Source of the DNA: Rugalucina vietnamica | Taxonomy: Eukaryota > Mollusca > Bivalvia > Lucinida > Lucinidae | NCBI GenBank assembly: GCA_964017185.1 | Contig: OZ024869.1 | Coordinates: forward strand, 4,672,501-4,736,500 | Direction of reading: 5' to 3' | DNA: 64,000 nucleotides | In this document: piece after piece, positions 47,384 to 59,555 of the stretch | Position numbering within the stretch: the first letter of the stretch is position 1 | How the letters are laid out: each line of letters starts with the position of its first letter | The notes under the pieces: model-generated | The model's input: the letters and a program-made list of their open reading frames with translations, nothing else | Told to the model about the DNA's origin: nothing | Databases searched by the model: none | Program-made: the position numbers and the translations under genes

Positions 47384-48304
47384 AATGAATTTCATTTTTC
47401 TGGTGTTCATGGAGCTATGAACCGCAGTGGGTCGCGTGCAAAGTGAATAAACCCCGAAGGGGTTCATGTAAGCTTTGCTAGCGACCTACTGCGGTTCATA
47501 GCTCCATGAACAACAGAAAAATTAAACTCATTGCTTATATTTACATTCATTTCTCTCTATCGCTTGTTGAAAAATCACCAAGGCGGTCACATTTACCAGC
47601 AAACAGAGAATCTACACACAGTGTGTGTTCAAACAGCGGAACGGCGTCGACGTTTACGACGTCCAATCAGATTGGCGAGATTCATTCTTTTTGACGTCAA
47701 GTTTGGATTACGTCACGTCGCGTGACACAATGTTGTTCATGGAAGTATGAACACAGATGAACATCTAATGGTTCATCTAAGGACGTTTTAGAAAAATGTA
47801 AATATAAAACGTCCTTAGATGAACCATGAGATGTTCATCTGTGTTCATACTTCCATGAACAACATTGTGTCACGCGATAAAATATTTACATTTTTCTAAA
47901 ACGTCCTTAGATGAACCATTAGATGTTCATCTGTGTTCATACTTCCATGAACAACATTGTGTCACGCGACGTGACGTAATCCAAACTTGACGTCAAAAAA
48001 CATGAATCTCGCCAATCTGATTGGACCTTGTAAACGTCGACGCCGTTCCGCTGTTTGAACACACACTGTGTGTAGATTCTCTGTTTGCTGGTAAAAGTGA
48101 CCGCCTTGGTGATTTTTCAACAAGCGATAGAGAGAAATGAATGTAAATATAAGCAATGAGTTTAATTTTTCTGTTGTTCATGGAGCTATGAACCGCAGTG
48201 GGTCGCTAGCAAAGCTTACATGAACCCCTTCGGGGTTCATTCACTTTGCACGCGACCCTCTGCGGTTCATAGCTCCATGAACACCAGAAAAAATGAAATT
48301 CATT
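47384..48304. repeat. 921-bp near-perfect palindrome with 420-bp arms
   Basis: Ends are AATGAATTTCATTTTT and its inverse. Arms run about 47384-47805 and 47883-48304, with only a few differences by eye. The 77-bp loop is itself another copy of part of the arm (ATGAACCAT..TCACGCGA). Inside each arm are smaller palindromes (AACCCCGAAGGGGTT, TTCATGGAGCTATGAA). It begins 167 bp after the ABCG stop codon; the first AATAAA downstream of the gene (47446-47451) lies in the left arm. Confidence 0.9.
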
Positions 48305-48401
48305 TCTCAAGTGAAATGAATAAAGCAATAAATAATGTATTCTAGTGAAGTTTAGACATGCATTTATCATATACAACAATTTATAACTTTAGTAAATTTT
48401 G

Positions 48402-48444
<43 letters not shown>

Positions 48445-48929
48445 ATCACTTCCCCATTGAAGTCATACGTGCCATTACCCCCTCCTCCTCCCCCCCCACC
48501 CCCCCCCCCCAAAAAAAAAAAAAAAAAAAAAAAAACGTGTGTGCCTTGTTTATTGCTTTATATACTTAGCTTTCAATTACTTTATGCAAACGGGATCGTC
48601 TCAGAAGATACCCAGACACTTTTTTACTGATAAGTTTTTTTCTCCAAATAAAGAAATGTCATGATTATTGGTTTTGTTTCATCGTTGTTTTGTTATTTAA
48701 ACCCCTGTTCATTACAATAATATGTTTTTAAAACTTTTTTTTTAAAAAATCCAGCCTGGAATTTTAGAACTATCATGATTTAAAATTGTCTGACTTTATT
48801 TAGTTTCCTGCTTGAAAATGGTTTAAAACATGATGCTATTTATTTGTTTCTTTGGCGTTTGTTTTTATGTTTTTATCCCGGTTCATAAGAATATTTTAAT
48901 AATTTACTTTATTTATTCGTTCGTATTCC
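48305..48929. repeat. Poly-A and C/A tracts, otherwise blank
   Basis: A tract at 48401-48443 and a C-then-A tract at 48489-48535. Such pairs may be assembly-prone. Confidence 0.6.
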
Positions 48930-49131
48930 CGGTTTCCCAAGTTATACAGACAAATTGTTGGAATTCCGATGGGTACAAATTGCGCACCTCTCATAGCTGA
49001 TTTATTTTTATACTGCTACGAAAGAGATTTCATGGATTCTCTTAACCATGATAATCAAGCTGATGTTATCGAGGCTTTTAGTTCCACTTCTAGGTACCTC
49101 GATGACCTTTTGAATATTGACAACACATATA
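48930..49131 (+). pseudogene. Penelope-like reverse transcriptase fragment
   Basis: The plus strand reads KLYRQIVGIPMGTNCAPL, then IADLFLYCYERDF and TSRYLDDLLNIDN. GIPMGTNCAPL.ADLFL and Y.DD are the RT core of Penelope-like elements. No GIY-YIG endonuclease is seen. It is fused at 49143 to a repeat also found at 30560. Confidence 0.7.
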
Positions 49132-49142
49132 AAATCGATTTA

Positions 49143-49450
49143 ACCCCGCCAGTAACTTTGTGTTACTGATCGTTCCAAGTCGATACTTCTGTGGTGGTTC
49201 TTTTTGTTTTATGTCTTGGTGTTTAAAATATTTTTGTGCTGTTGGCGCCTTATGTATGTTTTCATATTTTTAGTTAAGTTAAGGTAACTGAGTGGCCACC
49301 TATTGGGAAAATAGCTGCTCATTCGGCTTACGAAATGTTTTCATGGTATAAGTACCTAATTGTTAGTTTGTTTTTTTCCCACCTCGGTTTTTGGAGTGGG
49401 AATCTTTTTCTGATTGCGCCTTTTCCTGATCTTTGCCTACTTGTACCTTT
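49143..49450 (+). repeat. Penelope-associated repeat, copy 2
   Basis: Same order of blocks as 30560-30860, directly after the RT fragment, suggesting that both belong to one element family. Confidence 0.6.
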
Positions 49451-49592
49451 TTCTTTGGATGTTGAGAGGTCTTTGGCTTAGACCGTCGTAATTTAGATAA
49501 AATTCACCAAATTCCAGAAACAAAACAACAAATAAACTGAACTTCTGATTGAAAAAAAAAATCAAAGAGTGTAGTCAGAAAGTAGGAGATCG

Positions 49593-49598
<6 letters not shown>

Positions 49599-49650
<52 letters not shown>

Positions 49651-49671
49651 CAAAAATTTACCAAACGTGCC

Positions 49672-49705
<34 letters not shown>
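49599..49705. repeat. Duplicated poly-T tracts
   Basis: Two T runs, each followed by CAAAAATTTACCAAACGTGCC, a tandem duplication. Confidence 0.9.
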
Positions 49706-49858
49706 CAAAAATTTACCAAACGTGCCAGGCAGATGACAACGGCATCACAATTGCTGATAAGCATATTGCTGGTAACATAATTTGTATGTGATGTTTGAAT
49801 GGCTCATAAAAGAATATTTCTAGAAGAACCAGTATTTTTAGGTAAAATTGCCAATATA

Positions 49859-50879
49859 CGTGGGGTTATCAAAAATTACGTGGACTTTTCCCATAACTTG
49901 ACAACGGTTCAGGCAAACGTATTCAATTTTCAGCTGACGATAAACTTGCTTAAATCCACTAGATTCTGAAAGTTTGGTTGATCTAAAGTGTTTTATTAGC
50001 GGTTGGTGATTGTTTTACTTACCCCACCCTCCCCATCACGGAGCACGTCAGAAATGACGTTAAGCTTGGCACTGCAGTATCGCATTTCTTTTGCGTTTTC
50101 TTCAAAACGATTTTGCAGATCACAGCCAAACGTGCCATATGTCTTAAAGAATCCATAACAAAACAATTTATGCTTGCTCAAGAATTACGGTGGACCAGTT
50201 TTGCACCTACGTTGTTTTGCTTAGGCATACATGTTTGCTTTTTCGGAATTTTAAGCGATGTCTGAATTTTATGCAACACAGATCAACCGGCAATATTGTA
50301 CAATTCCCATTTGAAACAAATCCTAATTTCTTATTTGCCGGTAAAACACCAAGATCCTTTGATAAAGCATTACAAATGAAACATTGCCTGCACGTTTGAA
50401 CAAATAGGACCCAAATAAATATCAAAAATTCATATCCGTCATTTAAAATGTTCTAACATCTAAATCATAATGTTAAAAGTCAGCATCAATGTGCCCAGTC
50501 CAAATTTATTCTCAAATCAAGGCAATACATTAATAATTTTATACAGATTGGTAATTTAAACTATGCTCCAATAGTGGACAAATTTTTTAACATACTTTGA
50601 GCAGTAAAAATGTTAAAATCAGTAGCCCTAAAAAGCGCATTTTGTGGTTCAAAATCAGTATTTTTGCGTCGACGTTACTGACGGTATCGGTGTGCTCCAT
50701 GATGGCCAAAGTGGGTGTTTTCATTTCACAATAATTTTGTAATGGATGGAGGGATTGTGATGAAACTTTGCACACTGCTGCATATTATATGGGGCCATGT
50801 GAATTGAAAGTTTGAGTGGAGTAGAGTCACATAATCATAAGTTATAAGAAAAGACCACGTAATTTTTGATAATCCCTTG
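49859..50879. mobile_element. TA-flanked mariner-like element (1.0 kb)
   Basis: Ends CGTGGGGTTATCAAAAATTA and TAATTTTTGATAATCCCTTG are imperfect inverse copies with TA on both sides (49857-49858, 50880-50881). No transposase motif. Confidence 0.7.
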
Positions 50880-50881
50880 TA

Positions 50882-51334
50882 CTTTTTATATACAGGTAAA
50901 AAACACACAAATATTAGATTTTGACAATTGGTAGACCCTTAATTAGAGAATACCTCCATCAGAAAAGGCCGAAAAAGAAGTTGCTGGTATGACACGTAGT
51001 CCGGGGACTTGAAAATGTTATAAGAGGGAAAGCCTCACATTTCCAAGTTGGAATGCACACTACATACAACCTGTTATATCTACACCTAGTATTCTCAAGC
51101 AAACGTTATGGTTTACTCAAGGAAATGTTGAAATACCGTTTCTCTCGTATTTCTGGTTAAGATTATTTGTGGAATCTCACTATTATCGCCATTCTAATAC
51201 TCGTGCATTTTTCACAATTTACTGTATTAGAAGACATAATAAAGGAAAAGAAGACGTAGACTCGGACGCTCTAAGTAGAGTCTCTGTAATTTTCTTTCAT
51301 TTACGTTTTATGATAGTATACAGGCAATATTTCC

Positions 51335-51381
<47 letters not shown>

Positions 51382-52241
51382 AACCCTAAGTCGTGAATCA
51401 AAGCCCGAAATGCAATATCAAAAAAGTGTTGTTATGGTTTTCCACTGGTTATTTATAGCTAGTGTTATTGATTCTCCCAGCTCAGATATTGTTTCTTACG
51501 GTTGTTGTCATAGTTTCCCCCTGTTGATGTGTTGATGTAAAAGGATCACGTTTATTTTGTTGAGCGACTATGAATACATATAAAGAGTGTATGGGTTTGT
51601 GATAGAAATGGACAACTGGACAACTATGATAACATTGTAAATGTAATGTGTCGTGCAAAAGAGGTTTCCTGCTGTGGTTCTATTTGTTTTGGAGTCGACG
51701 TTTTGTGCTGTTTGAGCCTTATAACTGTACGTTTTCATATTTTAGTTGCGTTCGATTAATTGAGTGGCCGTTTTCTGAGAAATAGCTACTCACTCGGCTA
51801 ACGATATGTTTTCTTGGTTGCACGATGTGGCGCATAAAAAGAGCAAGAAAATAATGTTCTTCGTGCAATTGCTTTTGATAAAACAAAATGTGCATTTTAT
51901 TTTACACAGTAAAAAAGTTATTATCTCCTTCTATGGGATTCGAAACAGGGACCCCCACCGGTATAATCTTGAATGTAAAGAACGCAAAAACAAATTTCAT
52001 TTTGTTCTGAAAAACGTTTTTCAAAGGATCTAACAATTATTTTTATTTCCTTTATGCTAAGCGGGTTTTCGCCGTGGAAGACAACTGCACGGTGGAATGT
52101 GTTTTCAAAGGTTGTATACTGTTCTTTGATAGAAGTAGCAGAAAAACATGTATCTGAAAACAGTAGGTTCCATTTAGAATTTATTATTTACACAGTTAAA
52201 CATTTAAAGGGAATTAAAACGCTCTACGATGAGGCATAGTA
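50882..52241. other. Repeat-poor stretch with a poly-A tract and a Gypsy-like trace
   Basis: A tract at 51337-51379. A fossil Ty3/Gypsy-like RNase H trace lies at about 51200-51290. A short frame at 52054-52239 is unrecognised. A partial Penelope-associated repeat lies at 51660-51830. Confidence 0.4.
51200..51290 (+). pseudogene. Possible Ty3/Gypsy-like pol trace (fossil)
   Basis: A short stretch resembles the DALSR-type end of the Ty3/Gypsy RNase H region. No LTRs or other parts were seen; it is a broken remnant of uncertain age. Confidence 0.3.
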
Positions 52242-52243
52242 TA

Positions 52244-53706
52244 CAGGTGCGTTCAGTTATTAATATACCCCTGCGATATTCAGAAATAAATTGACAACTC
52301 TTCTTGATTTTGAACAATCATTGGCAAGAAATGGACAACTGGAGGAATTTGATTATATATTTTGTTAAGTACGAGTGTAAGTATTTACTGTGTATATAAA
52401 ACTTCAAGATCTTGTGATGTTTTATGCCTAACTTGATTACATGATATATGGAACCACATCTTTAACAAAAAAATCGCGGATTTTCGAGTTTCACAGATTC
52501 CACAAGGAACCACGGTTAATGGTTTGTGATTCTGTTTATAAATGAAAGAATAACCATTTTCGTACAAGGGCTGAAAATTTGGTGTCTTTATGAGCACTTG
52601 TTACAAAGTTACATCCTGAATTTCAATCGATCGATGTGCATTTAAGAGTTTCATGGTAAAGCGGTTATTGCAATACAAAACTAAGCATATTATTTTTATT
52701 TTGCAAGAAAAGTTCCACCAGGACAGCTATAAGAAGAATGATTCCTTGTGGGTTCCTTCATGAGGTAAGCATGTCTTAAAGCACTGTGGAGTGACCCCTT
52801 GCTTTGTATTCTGCCAAAACGGGGGTTGGCATTTCATCCTACAGTTTTATGATTTGTTTCTCCGCACAGAATACCATAGTGGGTTAAATTTATTGTTAAG
52901 TAATGACTCACATCTCCTCTTCATGATATTCAAAACCTCTTCTATAGGGTTTAACATGCCAATAAAGGATGCGAAAAGAATTAGTATATATGCAAGGCCC
53001 GATGCAAGGCAATATTCTTTGTAAATAAAAATTAGTTCTAAAACCGCAAAACACATTTTTGATATTAGAGGAACGTCTGTTTTTGAGTGTCTTAGTCCCT
53101 ATACAAGAGGTTTGCAATGTCTTTTAGATGAGCTGTGAGCTGTGTGTAATAGCCTAACATTGAAAAGCTTCTCTGTGACGATTCACCAATGTAATTAGAC
53201 TGTGGCAAGAAAACAAAATTTAATCATGATACCGTGTGATGAAACTCCAACCCACATTTTGGCAGGATATAAAGCCAGAGGTGACTCCAAGGTGCTTTAT
53301 GAGATGCTGACCTCAAGAGGGAACCCACTAGCAAGTTTTTTCCGTACAGCCTTCCTTGTGGAATGTTAGTTTTCTTGCAAAATAACACTGACATGCTTAA
53401 TTTCATAATGTAACAACCGCTTTACCATGAAATTTCAAAATGCACATTGAATGAAAATTAGGATGTAAGTTTGTAAAAAGTGCTCATAAAGACACCAATT
53501 TTCAACCTTAGTACAAAAATGGTTATTTTTTCATCAATATCTATATACAAAGTAAAAGTTTACACTTACACTTAACAAAATATATATATATATAAAAAAA
53601 TCCTCCAATTGTCCATTTCTAGCCAGTGATGATTGCTCAAAAACAAGAAAAGTTGTTAATTTATTTCTAAATATCGAAGGGGTATATTAATAACTGAACG
53701 CACCTG
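52244..53706. mobile_element. Long-inverted-repeat element with TA duplication (1.46 kb)
   Basis: Ends CAGGTGCGTTCAGTTATTAA and its inverse, flanked by TA (52242-52243, 53707-53708). The arms stay recognisably inverse for about 500 bp each (TCATGGTAAAGCGGTTATTG versus its inverse near 53415). Tc1/mariner type, non-autonomous. Confidence 0.8.
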
Positions 53707-53708
53707 TA

Positions 53709-54552
53709 TATACATTTTGCACCATGTATGTATCGATGCTTCATACTTACATCGTATTGTTCATTTAGACGTGGACACAAATCTATTAAAATGCTATATT
53801 CTTGCCTATTTGCAAGAGATCAAATAATTGCCATGGTTTGGCGATTCTAAGATTCTCTTGTCAATAGTTAAAGAAGACCCTTATTTGGCATTTTGTTTTC
53901 ACTACCAGTGAATTAAGTAGCTGGGTTTTAGGATATTTTTGCTCTTAATGATGTATAGTATATTTTGTAAGTATATTGCAACATGTAACTTGGGTGTTTG
54001 TATGTTTATTGATTATGTTGACTCTAAATATTTATCAACAGTGCCTCACTATGACTTGCAAATCAGTACTTCAGGACCACAATGGAAATAGAAAGATCAC
54101 TCTTTCTTTTTTTGTGTGTCATCCTTGGTGGTGATTGACAAGCCATAAAACTTTGCAATGGGTATTTGATTATTTTATGCACCAATGTGTGAAGATAACA
54201 TTTTATTACATTGTTCTGTTTTATATTGTATATGTATGCTTTGCTAATCTGTGGAACCGAAATAAATCAATCAATCAAAAGCTATATATACTTTCTTAAA
54301 AATGAATGAAAATTCTTTTTTCAACGGCATTTTAAAATTCTTGCAAGAAACTGGTCGGCATTTATTCTCACCCCAATTGTTTCGTAATGTAAAAAGATAT
54401 CAATATCAACCGTAGGAAACCTTATCATTTTTATTTTTTACCCGAAGAAAGCCATAACTTATCAGGGAAATACCATAACACCTACTTTGGAAAACTATAA
54501 CATGAAAACTGGAAAAGAACCTTTTTAAGAACAATCAAAGCCTTGAATTGGG
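53709..54552. repeat. Probable LINE 3' tail at 53990-54285
   Basis: CTGTGGAACCGAAATAAATC followed by AATC repeats is typical of CR1/L2-like 3' ends. No coding body. The rest is blank. Confidence 0.45.
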
Positions 54553-54779
54553 TACAGTAAATTATCCAGTTCCGGGTCACTTTTTTTTCGAAGTGGTTTC
54601 CAGATAATTGCTCACAGCAAACTAGGTTTCGACCTTACCATTAGAAAGAATAATCCTTCTTCTAAATAATGAACTTCAATCTGATTAATTGTGAATATTC
54701 TGTGGGCCACACGATGGCTTTGAAGCAGACCACCAGTTTATCCAGTTCCGAATCATTTATCCAGTTCCGAATCACTTGC

Positions 54780-55330
54780 GATAATTTTTAAACAAGACAC
54801 TCTCTGGTGCTATTGCGTTATGATTTTGAGTTGTAGCTTTATTACTTCTTTATAAAACAAGACTTACACACAGTTTACTATTTCAGATAGAAAAAGTGTC
54901 CAAAAAACTGTGTATATGTATACGACGTATAACTTACGTTCTGGATATTGGCGTCAATCGAAAACAAATACATGTTCTAAGTCGATAATGGCGTAACTGG
55001 TTCCAGAGTTTTGCAGTTAAGTGCTGGTTATCATGGGGTGTGCATTGGTTATTTTCATTTTTGTTTGTTTGTTGGTTTGTTTGTATGTTTTGTTGTTGAT
55101 GTTTTATGAGTTTAACTTTCACCTGTTTGATTAACATTGAATTTCAAACACAGCTTTAATGTTGCACAAACAGAGATATCTAACAGGAGTATGTCAACTA
55201 GACTAGAAATCCAGACAGCATGTTTTGTTCGCGATGCAGAGCGACTGCACAAAGAATCACCTGCGTAAGGAAACGACCATTTGATTTTTATTATTGGGGA
55301 GGCGGGGGGGGGGGGTGTAAGATTTTTAAA

Positions 55331-55366
<36 letters not shown>

Positions 55367-55550
55367 ATCCAATTTTGGCCGAAAAACATATCTAGGACAG
55401 AGTAAATTCTATTTTACTATGTATTGTAATATATACCAATAAACAAACAGGACCGCGTCGTGAGAGAAAAATAATATCCAGGCCCGGAAACATCTTCTAG
55501 CCGCCCCCACCCCCCACTCTTAAATTTCATTCATTTATTTATCTGTCTAT
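54780..55550. repeat. Interior with G and A tracts, otherwise blank
   Basis: G tract at 55305-55315 and A tract at 55331-55364. No gene. Confidence 0.45.
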
Positions 55551-55551
55551 T

Positions 55552-55780
55552 TTGGGTCAGTTTACGTCACTTTTAAGATCATTTAGCTCATATGAGATGA
55601 GCCAGTCAGTTGGTGTGGTGAAAACGGGCGAACGAGAAAAAAAAGGAGAAAAAAACCTGGCATATCTTCAAGCAGAACTTGTCTCACATGAGCCCACAAC
55701 AAACACAGCGGTGAGACGATCGAATGAAACGCGTTAATGAAATCAGCTCTTCACCACTCGGCAACGGGGTGGGGGTTTGG
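55552..55780 (-). mobile_element. tRNA-derived SINE, diverged minus copy
   Basis: Body GATGAGCCAGTCAGTTGGTG, GCAGAACTTGTCTCACATG and head-like CACCACTCGGCAACGGGG. More diverged than the copy at 9303. Confidence 0.65.
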
Positions 55781-55893
55781 CATTCATTTATTTAGTTAAG
55801 TTTTGGTAACTGAATAGCCACTTTTTGGGAAACAGCTACTCACTAGACTACTATGTCAAAAGAAGAAATCAAAATAATAGATAGAACAATTTT

Positions 55894-55895
<2 letters not shown>

Positions 55896-55969
<74 letters not shown>

Positions 55970-55970
55970 T
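55896..55970. repeat. GA microsatellite
   Basis: About 37 AG units. Confidence 0.95.
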
Positions 55971-56040
55971 GTTGCTAGATTCCTTATATGAGGACCAAAA
56001 AGCATAACTCGGCGCTCAACGTGAGGATCGAACCCAGTGT

Positions 56041-56390
56041 CTGTCCTTCTTGGCTTTGTTGTGTGGTTATATTTGAAGCACGTTTAGTTTAGGATGTCAG
56101 GGCGTCCTAACTTGGGCCCCCCTTTTTGATTCAGTTTAACGTCCCTTTCATGATTATTTCAGCTCATATGAGACGCGCCAATCAGTAGGTGGGACGAAAA
56201 CTGGAGAACCCCGAGAAAAACAAAACCACCTGACACGCTCGCAAGCAGAACTTGGTTTGTCTCACATGGCCAGAGCGGGGTTCGAACCCACACTAGACAC
56301 AGCGGTGAGAACTTTGGGCACAAGTCCCATAAAATGGGGGCAAAGTCCTGACATGACCATAGCTGTGGACTAGAACGTTAAGCATCAATT
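56041..56390. repeat. SINE-like repeat split by a truncated SINE
   Basis: GGTTATATTTGAAGCACG..GGGCGTCCTAACTTGGGC at the left and ACATGACCATAGCTGTGGAC at the right match the repeat at 3120. In between (about 56113-56308, minus) is a 5'-truncated tRNA-type SINE. AACTTGGGC and AACTTTGGGC flank it. Confidence 0.6.
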
Positions 56391-56448
56391 CAAACAAACT
56401 GCATTGCAAATGAAAGACTGTGGTATTGTGGCGACAAGCACGCACGCA

Positions 56449-56479
56449 CACACGCACACACACACACACACACACACAA
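56449..56479. repeat. CA microsatellite
   Basis: CA/CG units within the pogo-like element. Confidence 0.9.
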
Positions 56480-56900
56480 ATAAAATACTTACTGAGATTT
56501 AAACACTCCCTTCTCGGTTCCTTTGGGTTTAGCGCTAAGACGTGTACTGCGATATTAATAGATTTACGAGTACATGTACTATGTCGACACAATTAATTTT
56601 TACTGACCCGTATCGGGTCGGGGTAAATACCACTAAGAACTACTAAGAACTACTAAGAAGCACTAAGAACTACTAAGAAGCACTAAGAACCACAAAGAAG
56701 CACTAAGAACAACGAAGAAGCACTTAGATCATTTAAGGAGCCCTAAGAAATACACAGAAGCCCCAAGGACTATGAAGAAACACTAAAATGTTGTTATGAA
56801 TTCATTTTAAATGTTTTATGTCATTTTTATTCAGGAGTAAATGTTGCAACAAACAGACTCCCCGGGGCTTTGCTTGGGACCCGACGATGGCACAGTTATA

Positions 56901-56902
<2 letters not shown>

Positions 56903-56931
<29 letters not shown>
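56903..56931. repeat. ATT microsatellite
   Basis: About nine ATT units. Confidence 0.9.
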
Positions 56932-57711
56932 TCTTTTGTTCAACGTTTTTTTTTTCTCCTGCTTCTGCTTTGTACAGTGTAGGGCTAGTTACAGCGTTAT
57001 ACACCGGGGAGAGAGAGCGGCGTTGTCTAGTAACACCGTGTGAGCGCGTCCTTGAAGCTCTCCACTGTCTCAGAATGAACCACCTTTGTTTCCAAGTGGT
57101 TCCATTCAACAATTGTTTTCACAAAGAATGACTGTCTTAACTGCTCAGTATTTCTTTTTTTTTATTATTTCTTTTTGTTTTTGTTATATACATGTACATT
57201 CATTTTGGTCATTTTCGAGATAATGCTAAATGCACATCTGCCGCTTCGATGATCGCCAACAAAACTGATGGTTGCTAAACACATGAATATGCTTTCTACA
57301 ACTTAAGAATGACAGGTATGACAGGGAAAATATAGTTGAACCACGTCATGCGAAACCCAACAATTGGCATATGCGAGACGCAGCCTGATGACGAGCTGCA
57401 CAGTCACTGCGACAATCTGACAAGCAGGCAAGGCCGTGCTAGTAGCTACTGTTTCATTGGGGTTCTTGTTTTTGTTAAACTGACACGCGTTTTCTGTATG
57501 TACATGCATTCTTATTCAAAAAGTGATTGGTTCAGTCATATCTCGTATTTTATTATCATGACACTCGAGATAATTATCATGATGCTCTAAGTGGATGTCC
57601 CGCTGGTTTGTTAAGTACGGCCATAAATATTTTAATCAGTATATCTGTTTCAAAATGTTATTGTATATCCAATAAAATTCCGTATCATCTTTCTATCCCT
57701 TTTACCGGAGT

Positions 57712-58740
57712 TTATTGTCCCCCGCCTTTTCGAAGAAAAGCGGAGGGACATGGTTTTTGGCTTTCCGTCATTCCGTCCGTCCTTCCGTCCCCCTATAGGA
57801 GTATGTACCTTGTGTAAGCAACTTCTCCTACAGTTTTATTCCGATTCTTTTGAAACTTTACAGATGTCTTGAACATGCTTTGAAGATGTGCATGTGATTT
57901 GGATATAATCCTCTGGTTAATTTTTGACACTTTTTCCGCAGTATGAACTTATTCATTTTTTCTGACATTTTGACAATAAAAGTGTATGGACAGTGGGTAC
58001 CTTGTGCAAGCAACTCCTCCTACAGTTATATTCAGATTCTTTTGAAACTTTACAGATGTATTGACCATGCTTTGAAAATATGCATGTGATTTGGATATAA
58101 TCCTCAGGTTAATTTTTGACACTTTTTTTTCGCAATTTGAACTTAGTCATTTTTCTCTGACATTTTGACAATGAAAGTGAATGGACAGTGGGTACCTTGT
58201 GTAAGCAACTCCTCCTACAGCTATTAGTCTATATATTCAGATTCTTTTGAAACTTTACAGATGTCTTGACCATGCTTTGAAAATATGCATGTGATTTGGA
58301 TATAATCCTCAGATTAATTTTTAATACTTTTTTCGCAATTTATTCTGACATGTTGACAATGAAAGTGAATGGACAGTGGGTACCTTGTGCAAGCAACTCT
58401 TCCTACAGTTATATTCAGATTCTTTGGATACTTTACAGATGTCTTGATCATGCTTTGAAGATGTGCATGTGATTTGGATATAATCCTCAGATTAATTTTT
58501 GACACTTTTTTCGCAATTTGAACTTACTCATTTTTTCAACATTTACACAATGAAAGTGAATGGATAGTGGGTACCTTGTGCAAGCAACCCCTCCTACAGT
58601 TATATTCCGGTTCTTTTGAAACTTTACAGATGTCTTGACTATACTTTAAAGATATACATGTGGTTTGGATATAATCCTCACTTTAATTTTCACCACTTTT
58701 TCAGGCATTTACACTAAGAAAGTGCATGTAGTTTGGATAT
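57712..58740 (+). repeat. Tandem array, five units of about 190 bp
   Basis: GGTACCTTGTG.AAGCAACT starts units near 57805, 57998, 58194, 58380 and 58571. Each contains CTTTTGAAACTTTACAGATG and GATTTGGATATAATCCTC. The first is preceded by CCCCGCCTTTTCGAAGAAAA, a hairpin seen at the head of mollusc repeats of this type. Confidence 0.85.
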
Positions 58741-59555
58741 ATATTATTCTAAGATTATATTTGTGTAACTAAACTATCAAGGCGTGGGACATAAATTCTC
58801 TGAATTTGCTTGTTTATTTGATAATCATTTGAACACTAACAGATTATTACATGTAGTCATATTCTCGTCAATCTTGGTTTATGGGAAAAAGTGACAAGTA
58901 ACAAAGACATTGTTCACGCTTAAAAGTGTATATGTTTACTAAGAGAATAAAATCTTCGCCTCGTTATAATTGCCGAAATTAATCAACTTTTTTTTAATGA
59001 AATAATAATAATAATACTAAAATACCCATATGATATAATAGTTTTGAAGTCCCACCAATGACTACGTGTATATGCAATCGGGATTTCGAATACGTAATTT
59101 GCAAAACACATACAACATGTATCACATCAGTATACGGGTACATTATAATAAGTAAACAATAACTCACCGGTTAACAGCGCTGTATCATTCGAAATGACGC
59201 AAAAACCAATGTGTCTTTTTATGCTAAACCGTTCTTAGTATATTGGGACCGGTATATTCTAGAATTGGCACATGTCAGGCAGTGCGTGTCAATAAAAATG
59301 GTTCAAGAATTGTTTTAATGGTACTATTTCTCTGCACGTCTGCATGCATAATTCGCATTGCAGCACGATATACCACATGACTAACTTTATTGGTTTGACT
59401 TTTTCTCAAGATAAGAAAACATATCTGACAGCTAGAAATTGAAACAGAAATGATCAGAAATAGTCTCTCATTGTCGATTTTTTTAAATTTTCCGATACAA
59501 ATAGCAAATACTTTTGTTTTCTTATCCTCCTGGTATCCGTCGTTTGTGTTTTAAT
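58741..59555. other. Interior of the 3.0-kb element, nothing recognised
   Basis: AT-rich; no coding or repeats seen. Confidence 0.4.

Noticed and set aside
47506-48181. Matching 60-residue frames on opposite strands
   Set aside because: They are mirror images produced by the palindrome; no protein features.
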